Shown here one piece after another: positions 1 to 5,247 of a stretch of 5,723 nucleotides of DNA. The position numbers and the translations under genes were made by a program. The notes beneath the pieces are model-generated. The model made no database searches. It was not told the origin of the DNA and saw nothing but the letters and a program-made list of their open reading frames with translations. How positions within the stretch are numbered: position 1 is the first letter of the stretch; the number at the start of each line of letters is the position of its first letter. The stretch covers positions 1 to 5,723 of the forward strand of contig JARGGE010000204.1 in the NCBI GenBank assembly GCA_029210865.1, given 5' to 3'. Source of the stretch: Trueperaceae bacterium (GTDB lineage: Bacteria; Deinococcota; Deinococci; Deinococcales; Trueperaceae).

Positions 1-211
1 CGCCCAGGCCGCCCAGCGCCGCGCCGTAGGGCAGCAGGAACCAGTTCGCGACGACGTGCTCGAAGCCGAGCGCGACGAAGGCACCGGCGAGCACCGCGAG
101 CACCAGGACCGTGAGCGCGTCCAGGCGCGCCTTGGCCACCCCCTGGCGCTCGACCAGGTGCGCGATCTCGGCGGGCGGGTGGGCGTCGGCGAGGGGCGTG
201 GCGGGGTCCAT
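1..211 (-). CDS. Formate/nitrite transporter (FNT) family protein, partial and possibly internally deleted
   Basis: Only the first 70 codons are visible; the gene continues past the left edge. FNT proteins are pentameric inner-membrane channels for formate, nitrite or related small anions. The N-terminus has the family's usual layout: a short amphipathic stretch (PAEIAHLVERQGVAKARL, residues 13-30) and then the first hydrophobic helix (about 31-48). The oddity is that this helix runs straight into GFEHVVANWFLLP (48-60). That matches the signature normally found in the fifth membrane segment of FNT channels, which carries the pore histidine (GFEHSIANMF in E. coli FocA). Roughly 150 residues of the usual protein would be missing, in frame. 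Alternatively, this is a divergent first loop, since LLPYGAALGGLG could also align with the segment before helix 2. ATG at 211 is chosen; only GGGGG lies just before it. An in-frame GTG at 250 would add 13 residues but has no well-spaced ribosome site. Family assignment is fairly sure; intactness is not. Confidence 0.6.
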   Translation of the reverse strand, partial: MDPATPLADAHPPAEIAHLVERQGVAKARLDALTVLVLAVLAGAFVALGFEHVVANWFLLPYGAALGGLG

Positions 212-217
212 GCCCCC

Positions 218-253
218 AGCGTGGCACGCCCGGTCGGGGACCGCCCCCACGCT
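218..253 (-). other. Nested hairpin in the S4 gene-FNT gap
   Basis: A perfect 7-bp inverted repeat (AGCGTGG at 218-224, CCACGCT at 247-253) encloses a second perfect 5-bp stem (CGGTC at 231-235, GACCG at 239-243) with a 3-nt loop. It fills nearly the whole gap between the S4 gene stop (256-258) and the FNT start codon (209-211). On the minus-strand transcript it is followed by GGGGGC and the ATG, with no U-run, so it is not a classical intrinsic terminator. It could be an mRNA processing or stability element, or could affect FNT translation. That it forms in the cell is inference; high GC content makes chance stems common. Confidence 0.35.
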
Positions 254-255
254 CC

Positions 256-945
256 TCAGCCCTCGACCTCGATCGTCACCTTCAGGTTGCCGCGGCGGGT
301 CTCGCCGCGCACCTCGAGCACCCGGAAGCGCCCCAGGCCGTCGGCCCACACCTCGTCGCCGGCGGCGGCCTCCGCGCTCTTCCCGGCCCGGGCGCCGTTG
401 ACGTGGACGCGGCCCGCGGCGATCCCCTTGGTGAACCAGCTGCGCGATACGCCGAAGGCCTTGGCCCCGAGCGCGTCGACCCGCAACGACGGGACGACCG
501 CCTCGCGCCGGCGCGTGCGCCCCTGCGCGAGGCGCTCGAGCGGCACCTCCAGGCCGGGCTCGCCCCCCGGGCGCAGCGCGACGAGCGCCGGCAGCGCGTC
601 GGCGAGCGCCACCACCGCCGCGCCGTCGGCGTCGGTGACCACGTCGCCCAGCGCGCTCGCGTCGATCCCGGCCGCGGTCGCGGCCGAACGCACGGTGCCC
701 TCGTCGCCGACGTGGCGGAACCACACGGCCCCGAGCCGGGGTCCGGCACGCGGGACCTCGAGCGGGTGCGCGGTCACCACCCGGCGGCCCGCGGCGGGGC
801 GCCCACCGTCGCTGCTGACGCCGACGCCCGAACGCCGCAGCTCGGCCGCCGGCGCGTCGGCCGCCTCGGGCTCGAGGAAGCCGCTCGAGGCCACCCGGCC
901 GCCGCGGGCGGCCGCCACCAGCTCGTCGGCGCGCGGTCCCCTCAC
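256..945 (-). CDS. YlmH-like S4-domain RNA-binding protein
   Basis: This 229-residue soluble protein has the YlmH layout. The N-terminal region (about 20-75) carries FLEP and a GGRPAAGRR-like segment followed by a short HP motif. The middle part (about 85-140) includes the GIDASALGDVV element, resembling the family's GLKREKIGDI-type stretch. A C-terminal S4 domain spans about 152-215 (SLRVDALGAKAFGVSRS, AGRVHVNG, GDEVWADGLGRFRV), closing with GETRRGNLKVTI, as in YlmH. S4 domains bind structured RNA; YlmH proteins associate with the ribosome and have been tied to rescue of obstructed 50S subunits and to cell-division clusters in Gram-positives. The start is GTG at 945, supported by GGAGG at 953-957 with 7-nt spacing. 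It lies 28 nt downstream of the CBS-ACT gene stop, so cotranscription is likely. The family call is from the C-terminal half; the exact role here is inferred. Confidence 0.8.
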   Translation of the reverse strand: MRGPRADELVAAARGGRVASSGFLEPEAADAPAAELRRSGVGVSSDGGRPAAGRRVVTAHPLEVPRAGPRLGAVWFRHVGDEGTVRSAATAAGIDASALGDVVTDADGAAVVALADALPALVALRPGGEPGLEVPLERLAQGRTRRREAVVPSLRVDALGAKAFGVSRSWFTKGIAAGRVHVNGARAGKSAEAAAGDEVWADGLGRFRVLEVRGETRRGNLKVTIEVEG

Positions 946-974
946 GGGCGCGCCTCCATGGCGAGGAGCGCCAT
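942..974 (-). CDS. Possible 10-codon coupling ORF between the CBS-ACT and S4 genes
   Basis: A tiny reading frame encoding MALLAMEARP starts at the A of the CBS-ACT gene's TGA (TGATG overlap, ATG 974-972). It ends with a TGA at 944-942 that overlaps the S4 gene's GTG start. Ribosomes terminating on the upstream gene could pass through it to the S4 start. There is no ribosome site of its own, the S4 gene already has a good GGAGG, and so short a frame can easily arise by chance. It is reported as a weak possibility only. Confidence 0.12.
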   Translation of the reverse strand: MALLAMEARP

Positions 975-1603
975 CAGCGCACGTCGACGACGTCGATGCC
1001 CTTCGCCGCGAGGCGCTCCGGGAAACCCGCGGCCCCGTCGCCGGTCACGCGCAGGACCAAGCGCCGGCGGTGGCCTTCGATGACGCCGTCGGTGACCACG
1101 GCCACCACGTTCGACGGCGGCGCCGCCTCGGCCGCGCGAGCGAGCACGCCGGGCTCGTCGGGCAGGTCGATGGTGACGCGGGCCCCGCCCTCGCGCATGC
1201 CGTAGTTGCGCACGAAGGCCCGCAGCAGGTCGGTGATGGTCAGGATGCCGACGATCTTCCCGCCCTCGACGACGGGCAGCCCCGAGACGCGGTGCGTCTC
1301 CATCACGAGCGCCGCCTCCTCGATCGGATCGTCGGGCCCGATCGTCATGACCGGCGCGGTCATCACGTCCTTGATCGTGAGCTTCGACAGCAGGTAGTTC
1401 AGCTCGTACACCGAGAGGGTGGTCGCCTTCGACGGCGTGGCCTCCTTGAGGTCGCGGTCGGTGACGATGCCCACCAGGCGCCCGTCGCGCACCACCGGGA
1501 GGCGTCGGAAACCGCCCTCGCGCAGGCGCTGCATGGCCTCCATGACGGGCGTCGCGGCGGTCACGGTCTCGGGATCGGCGGTCATCCAGTCGCGCACGAG
1601 CAT
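974..1603 (-). CDS. AcuB-type CBS-CBS-ACT regulatory protein
   Basis: This is a 209-residue soluble protein. CBS 1 spans about 3-58 (VRDWMTADPETVTAATPVME, then LPVVRDGRLVGIVTDRDL). CBS 2 spans about 76-132 (KDVMTAPVMTIGPDDPIEEA, then GLPVVEGGKIVGILTITDLL). The C-terminal part (about 141-209) has an ACT-like pattern starting ARVTIDLPDEPGVLARAAE. The linker PSKATTLSVYELNYLLSKLT (57-76) is typical of the AcuB-like proteins common in Deinococcota and Firmicutes. CBS pairs usually bind adenine nucleotides and ACT domains usually bind amino acids or similar effectors, so this is a likely metabolite sensor; its partner is unknown. AcuB of Bacillus is linked to acetoin catabolism, but no acetoin gene is present here. 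The start at ATG 1603 has GAGGAGGA (1607-1614) three bases upstream. It is transcribed divergently from dxr. Confidence 0.85.
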   Translation of the reverse strand: MLVRDWMTADPETVTAATPVMEAMQRLREGGFRRLPVVRDGRLVGIVTDRDLKEATPSKATTLSVYELNYLLSKLTIKDVMTAPVMTIGPDDPIEEAALVMETHRVSGLPVVEGGKIVGILTITDLLRAFVRNYGMREGGARVTIDLPDEPGVLARAAEAAPPSNVVAVVTDGVIEGHRRRLVLRVTGDGAAGFPERLAAKGIDVVDVR

Positions 1604-1641
1604 GCTTCCTCCTCGCCGGAGCCGGTGCGGGGCCGCAGGCG

Positions 1642-1657
1642 CGCGGCCGAGGCCGCG
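1642..1657 (-). other. 16-bp palindrome in the CBS-ACT gene leader
   Basis: CGCGGCC at 1642-1648 and GGCCGCG at 1651-1657 form a perfect inverted repeat separated by GA. As RNA this gives a 6-bp stem with a tetraloop. Further GGCCGC copies at 1631-1636 and 1660-1665 could compete for the same partner, so alternative folds are possible. It lies 38-54 nt before the CBS-ACT start codon. It could be a protein-binding palindrome or a leader hairpin, or a by-product of GC content. Confidence 0.3.
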
Positions 1658-1695
1658 AGGGCCGCGACGCGCGGGGACGGGTCCGGGTGTGCCGC

Positions 1696-1701
1696 ACGAT
1701 A
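1696..1701 (-). promoter_or_regulatory. Candidate -10 element for the CBS-ACT gene
   Basis: Read on the minus strand the hexamer is TATCGT, matching the TAnnnT core of a sigma-70-type -10 box. It is the only such AT-rich patch in the gap. No recognisable -35 lies 16-18 nt upstream. A transcript from here would have a leader of roughly 85-90 nt ending in the strong GAGGAGGA ribosome site. Confidence 0.3.
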
Positions 1702-1769
1702 CCAAGGGGCGCGCCCATCTGCCCGGTGACCCGTCCAGGACGCGCCGACGGCGGGGACCCGCGAGACCG

Positions 1770-1789
1770 CGTGCCATGATGGGCGCATG
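1770..1789 (+). promoter_or_regulatory. Leaderless-type start element at dxr
   Basis: The 20 bases ending in the dxr ATG (CGTGCCATGATGGGCGCATG) contain CATGAT, a weak -10-like hexamer (A2 and T6 match), six bases before the start codon. That spacing places the transcription start at or next to the ATG. Leaderless mRNAs made this way are common in Deinococcota and Actinobacteria. There is no Shine-Dalgarno sequence to explain initiation otherwise. The same arrangement recurs at 4116-4135, 15 of 20 bases identical. Confidence 0.42.
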
Positions 1790-2983
1790 CGCCCCGAACG
1801 CGACCCACTCGGCCAACCGCTGCCCGACGCCGTCGGCCCGCAACGCCTCGTCGTGCTCGGCTCCTCCGGCTCGATCGGCACCCAGACGCTCGACGTCGCC
1901 GCGTGGCAGGGGCACGAGGTGGTGGGCCTGGTCGGCGGCCGGCGGGCCGACGAGCTGGTCGCGCAGGCCCACCGCTGGCGCCCGGCGGCCGTCTCGTGCG
2001 CCGCCGAGGTGGCGGACGCCGTGCGGCCCCGGCTGCCCGCGGGGACGCGGCTGCTCGTGGGCGAGGCCGGCGCCGCCGAGGTCGCCGCGATGGAGGCCGA
2101 CGTGGTCGTCGCTGCGATCCCCGGCTTCCGCGGGCTGGCACCCACGCGCGCCGCCCTGCGCGCCGGGCGCCACGTGGCGCTCGCGAACAAGGAGGCGATG
2201 GTCTGCGCCGGCGCGCTCGTCTGGGCCGAGGCCCAAGCGCACGGCGCGCGCCTGACGCCGGTCGACTCCGAGCACGCCGGCCTCTACCAGACGCTGCTCG
2301 GCGAACCGCTCGAGGGGGTCGCGGCCCTGGTGCTCACCGCGTCCGGCGGCCCCTTCCGCACCGGTCCGGCCAACCTGGCCGCGGTGACGCCCGAGCAGGC
2401 GCTCGCCCACCCCACGTGGCGGATGGGGCCGAAGGTCACGATCGACTCGGCGACGCTCTTCAACAAGGGGCTCGAGGTGCTCGAGGCCGCCTTCCTGTTC
2501 CGCATGCCGCTCGAGCGCATCGAGGTCGTCGTCCACCCGCAGTCGCTCGTGCACGCGCTCGTGCGCTTCCACGACGGCAGCGTCAAGGCGCAGCTCGGGC
2601 CGCACGACATGCGCCTGCCGATCCAGTACGCGCTCCACGCCCCCGAGCGCCCCCCGGTGCCGCTCGCGCCGCTCCCGCTCGAGGGGACGTGGACCTTCGA
2701 GCGCCCCGACACGGGGCGCTTCCCGGCGCTCGCCGCCGCGTACGCCGCCGGCCACAAGGGAGGCGACGCTCCGCTGCGCCTCAACGCCGCCGACGAGGTC
2801 GCCGTCGAAGCGTTCCTCACCGGCCGGCTGCGCTTCACGGGCATCGCGGACGTCCTCGCCGACGCGCTCGCGCACGCCACCGCGCGGACCCCCGGGTGGG
2901 ACGACCTCGACGCCCTCGACGCCGAGGCGCGCGCGCTCGCCGGCGAAGCGGTGCGGCGCGCGGGGGCCCGGGGACCGGCGTGA
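1787..2983 (+). CDS. dxr: 1-deoxy-D-xylulose 5-phosphate reductoisomerase
   Basis: DXR (IspC) converts DXP to 2-C-methyl-D-erythritol 4-phosphate with NADPH and a divalent metal, the committed step of the MEP isoprenoid pathway in the cytosol; it is the target of fosmidomycin. All expected motifs are present in the 398 residues: the NADPH-binding GSSGSIG (25-31), LANKEAMV (132-139), and PVDSEHAGLYQ (158-168), where D160 and E162 are the expected metal ligands. ASGGPFR (185-191), HPTWRMGPKVTIDSATLFNKGLE (208-230; N226, K227, and E230 as third metal ligand) and HPQSLVHALV (250-259) follow. The length is normal. About 18 proline- and charge-rich residues precede the first beta-strand, more than in the E. 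coli enzyme, but no other suitable start codon exists and the upstream element supports ATG 1787. The next gene's GTG overlaps the stop. The identification is secure. Confidence 0.96.
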   Translation: MRPERDPLGQPLPDAVGPQRLVVLGSSGSIGTQTLDVAAWQGHEVVGLVGGRRADELVAQAHRWRPAAVSCAAEVADAVRPRLPAGTRLLVGEAGAAEVAAMEADVVVAAIPGFRGLAPTRAALRAGRHVALANKEAMVCAGALVWAEAQAHGARLTPVDSEHAGLYQTLLGEPLEGVAALVLTASGGPFRTGPANLAAVTPEQALAHPTWRMGPKVTIDSATLFNKGLEVLEAAFLFRMPLERIEVVVHPQSLVHALVRFHDGSVKAQLGPHDMRLPIQYALHAPERPPVPLAPLPLEGTWTFERPDTGRFPALAAAYAAGHKGGDAPLRLNAADEVAVEAFLTGRLRFTGIADVLADALAHATARTPGWDDLDALDAEARALAGEAVRRAGARGPA

Positions 2984-4104
2984 TCGGACGCGGCTGGCGG
3001 CTGCCGTTCCGTCCGTTCGGCGTGCCGATCGAGCTCGACCCCTCGTTCGCGCTCGTGCTGCCGCTGTTCGCGTGGCTGATCGGCTCGCAGGTCGCGGCGT
3101 ACGCCGAGCTCCTCGGGAGCCTGGGGCTCGAGCTCGACCCCGAGCCGCTCACCCGCGGCGCGACCCCGTGGCTGCTCGGCTTGGCGGGCGCGCTCGGGCT
3201 GTTCACGAGCGTCCTCGTCCACGAGCTCGGCCACGCACTGGTCGCCCGCCTGTACGGGGTGAAGACGCTGCGCATCACGCTGTGGTTCCTCGGCGGCGTC
3301 GCGCAGCTCGACGACCTCCCGAAGCGCCGCGGCGCCGAGGCCGTGGTCGCGATCGCGGGGCCCATCACCAGCGCGCTCCTCTCGCTCGGGCTGGCGGCGC
3401 TGGTGCGCCTCGAGGGGCTCGCGGACGGCGCCGCCTTCGTGGTGAGCTACCTGGCGATCACGAACGCCGGCCTCGCCCTGTTCAACCTGCTGCCCGCGCT
3501 GCCGCTCGACGGCGGCCGGGTGCTGCGCTCGCTGCTCGTGTTCGCGCTGGGCGAGGAGCGCGCGACCGCGGTCGCCAGCGGCATCAGCCGCGCGGTGGCG
3601 GTCCTGCTCGGGGTGTACGGGTTCCTGACGTTCCAGGTGTTCCTGCTGGCCATCGCCTTCTTCATCGACGCTGCCGGCCGCGCCGAGGTCACCGCCGCCC
3701 GCGCCCGCCGCGCCTTCGCAGGGCGGCGCGTCCGCGAGGCGATGACCCCCGAACCCATCGCAGTCGACCTGGCGTGGACCGCCGGGCAGCTGCGGCGACT
3801 CAGCTCCTTCCGCAGCCACGCCGCCTACCCGGTGACCTCCGTCGACGGCGCGCCGCTGGGCGTGGTGCGGGCGGTCGACCTCGACGGGGTCGACGACGCG
3901 ACCAGCGCCGCCGACCTGATGCGGCCGGTGGAGGCGGTGCGCGCCGACGCCGACCTCGACGACGCGGTTCGGCAGCTGGCCTCCACCGCCGCCGGTCGCC
4001 TGGCGGTGGTCGACCCCGAGGGGCGTCTGGTCGGGCTGCTCACCAAGACCGACGTCGTGCGCTGGCTGCAAGAGACCGCGCGTGACGGGGGGGCGACGCG
4101 GTAA
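2980..4104 (+). CDS. Site-2 protease (peptidase M50) with C-terminal CBS pair, SpoIVFB/Rip3-like
   Basis: This 374-residue polytopic membrane zinc protease cleaves substrates inside the membrane. The N-terminus (RLPFRPFGVPIELDPSFAL, 7-25) has the layout typical of M50 proteins with CBS domains, followed by a hydrophobic helix (about 23-44). The zinc site HELGH is at 81-85 in a helix, GGVAQL follows at 105-110, AGP at 126-128, and the third-ligand motif NLLPALPLDGGR at 169-180 with D177. Further hydrophobic segments lie at about 122-142, 151-170 and 204-231. Two CBS motifs close the protein (about 249-303, REAMTPEPIAVD; about 310-366, ADLMRPVEAVRAD), probably cytosolic and nucleotide-sensing, as proposed for SpoIVFB-type enzymes. 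GTG at 2980 overlaps the dxr TGA, with weak GGGGA at 2970-2974. This suggests coupling to dxr. The natural substrate is unknown. Confidence 0.9.
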   Translation: MIGRGWRLPFRPFGVPIELDPSFALVLPLFAWLIGSQVAAYAELLGSLGLELDPEPLTRGATPWLLGLAGALGLFTSVLVHELGHALVARLYGVKTLRITLWFLGGVAQLDDLPKRRGAEAVVAIAGPITSALLSLGLAALVRLEGLADGAAFVVSYLAITNAGLALFNLLPALPLDGGRVLRSLLVFALGEERATAVASGISRAVAVLLGVYGFLTFQVFLLAIAFFIDAAGRAEVTAARARRAFAGRRVREAMTPEPIAVDLAWTAGQLRRLSSFRSHAAYPVTSVDGAPLGVVRAVDLDGVDDATSAADLMRPVEAVRADADLDDAVRQLASTAAGRLAVVDPEGRLVGLLTKTDVVRWLQETARDGGATR

Positions 4105-4115
4105 CCCCCGACCCT

Positions 4116-4135
4116 CGTGGCAGACTGAGCGCATG
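4116..4135 (+). promoter_or_regulatory. Second copy of the leaderless-type start element, before rseP
   Basis: CGTGGCAGACTGAGCGCATG matches the dxr start element at 15 of 20 positions. It has CAGACT as the -10-like hexamer (A2 and T6 match) six bases before an ATG (4133-4135). It lies in the only real gap of the plus-strand operon, so it probably gives rseP a promoter of its own. The ATG is out of frame with rseP and opens a 10-codon reading frame instead. Confidence 0.4.
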
Positions 4136-4165
4136 ACGCCCCTGTCGAGGCCGCGCCCGTGCTGA
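4133..4165 (+). CDS. Possible 10-codon leader ORF overlapping the rseP start
   Basis: The ATG of the start element opens a frame encoding MTPLSRPRPC, ending in TGA at 4163-4165. It overlaps the rseP GTG (4159-4161) by 7 nt in another frame. If transcription starts at 4133, ribosomes loading on the leaderless ATG would translate this peptide and terminate just past the rseP start, allowing coupled reinitiation. Alternatively the ATG is not used and rseP begins from GAGG at 4147-4150. A one-base sequence error that fused the two frames is also possible, giving rseP nine extra N-terminal residues. Confidence 0.25.
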   Translation: MTPLSRPRPC

Positions 4166-5247
4166 CCGCCGTCGTCTTCGTGACCGTGTTGATGACGGCC
4201 GTGCTGGTGCACGAGTTCGCCCACTACCTCAACGCCCGCAGCGTGGGCCTCCCCGTGCGCGCTTTCAGCATCGGCATGGGTCCGGTGGTCGCCCGCTGGC
4301 ACTGGCGCGGCACCGAATGGCGCCTGTCGCTGGTGCCGCTCGGCGGCTACGTCGACCTGCCGGGCATGGCGGCCAAGGTGAACGAGGACGGCAGCCTCGC
4401 CCACCCCGACGACGGCATGGCCGTCCGACCGCTCCACCAGAAGCTGTGGGTGCTGGTCGGCGGCGTATTGGCCAACTACGCCCTCGGCATCCTGCTGCTG
4501 GCGACCGCGGTCGTGCTCGCCCCCACCTACCGCGAGGTCGTGACCGGCACCGCCCCCGAGGTCCAGGGAACCGTAATCGCCGCGGTGGCCGAAGGCTCGT
4601 TGGCCGCCGCGCTCGAGCTCCGAGAGGGCGATCGCCTCGTCGCCATCGGCGACACCGCCGACCCGACCCCCGACCAGGCCGTCGCGGCCATCCGTGGCAG
4701 CGACGAGCTGCGCTTGACCCTGCGCGGCGAGGACGGGCTCGAACGCGTCGTCACCGCCCCCTGGCCGCCCGCCGACCTCGAGCCGGGCGCCACCCCCATC
4801 CTGGGCGTGCAGCTCGTGCCGGCCGAGGTGGCCGGCGTCGGCTTCCTGACCTCGCTCGGCGAATCGGCGGCCTTCGGCGTCCGGGTCTTCCCCGACATGG
4901 TCGTCGGCTTCGTGCGCGGCTTCGGCTCGGCGCTCACCGGCAGCCCCAACGAGGACGTCGCGGGCCCGGTCGGGATGGTCACGATGGTCGGGCAGGCGGC
5001 CAGCGTCGGGGTGGCGCCGGTGCTGCTGCTCGCCGCGCTGATCAACTTCTCGCTCGCCGTGTTCAACCTGCTCCCCATCCCCGGCCTCGACGGCGGCCGG
5101 ATGCTCCTCGCGACGATCGTGGCGGTGCGCGGGCGACCGTTCAAGCCCGGCCAGGAGGAGGCCTTCCACTTCGCGGGGATCGCGGCGGTCCTCGCGCTCA
5201 TCGTCCTGATCACGGTGCAAGAGCTGGGCGGACTGCTCGGCGGATGA
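4159..5247 (+). CDS. rseP: RseP/Rip1-type site-2 metalloprotease with one PDZ domain
   Basis: This 362-residue intramembrane zinc protease belongs to the RseP/Rip1 branch of M50. The branch performs the second cut on anti-sigma factors and clears signal-peptide remnants. The first helix (about 1-22) carries the catalytic HEFAH (18-22; usually HELGH, with both histidines and the glutamate kept). The membrane-associated loop has FSIGMGP (36-42) and PLGGYVDLPGM (60-70). PLHQKLWVLVGGVLANY (91-107) begins the second helix. A single PDZ domain spans about 130-200, with EGDRLVAIGD at 156-165; E. coli RseP has two. The C-terminal core has GPVGMV (269-274) and NLLPIPGLDGGR (303-314; N303 and D311 expected at the active site), then a last helix (about 337-353). 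GTG 4159 is the only start between an in-frame stop (4126-4128) and the helix, and it places HExxH at the usual depth. Confidence 0.93.
   Translation: MLTAVVFVTVLMTAVLVHEFAHYLNARSVGLPVRAFSIGMGPVVARWHWRGTEWRLSLVPLGGYVDLPGMAAKVNEDGSLAHPDDGMAVRPLHQKLWVLVGGVLANYALGILLLATAVVLAPTYREVVTGTAPEVQGTVIAAVAEGSLAAALELREGDRLVAIGDTADPTPDQAVAAIRGSDELRLTLRGEDGLERVVTAPWPPADLEPGATPILGVQLVPAEVAGVGFLTSLGESAAFGVRVFPDMVVGFVRGFGSALTGSPNEDVAGPVGMVTMVGQAASVGVAPVLLLAALINFSLAVFNLLPIPGLDGGRMLLATIVAVRGRPFKPGQEEAFHFAGIAAVLALIVLITVQELGGLLGG

Larger units (their letters stand above)
1604..1786. other. Divergent intergenic region between the CBS-ACT gene and dxr
   Basis: This 183-bp gap contains the control signals for both operons. 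On the minus strand the most AT-rich site is TATCGT (plus strand 1696-1701), a -10-like hexamer about 90 nt before the CBS-ACT start, with no clear -35. The expected leader of that transcript is extremely GC-rich and contains a perfect palindrome. On the plus strand a start-site element abuts the dxr ATG. I see no convincing operator for a known regulator. Confidence 0.5.

Noticed and set aside
56..1729. A 557-codon plus-strand open frame across the left half
   Set aside because: It runs antisense to the FNT, S4 and CBS-ACT genes, which all have family motifs and (for two) good ribosome sites. Its product is compositionally biased and crosses the divergent promoter region.
1776..1781. ATGATG just before dxr as an alternative start
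   Set aside because: Both ATGs are out of frame with the DXR coding sequence; they form part of the -10-like element instead.
1604..2875. Long N-terminal extension of the CBS-ACT frame on the minus strand
   Set aside because: The frame stays open upstream but becomes a low-complexity shadow of dxr. The strong GAGGAGGA site and the CBS homology both start at 1603.
1903..2979. Upstream extension of the CBS-protease frame through dxr
   Set aside because: It is an out-of-frame shadow of dxr. The M50 homology begins right after GTG 2980, with the typical N-terminal segment.
4086..4110. CGGGGG/CCCCCG inverted repeat around the CBS-protease stop codon, as a terminator
   Set aside because: The loop is 13 nt, no U-run follows, and the operon appears to continue. 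The G7 run mainly marks a place where a sequencing miscount could alter the last few residues.
2284..5220. A 978-codon open frame antisense to dxr and both proteases
   Set aside because: Its translation is low-complexity, rich in R, G, H, D, E and A, with no recognisable domain. It lies opposite four well-supported genes. In such GC-rich DNA stop codons are rare in this antisense phase.
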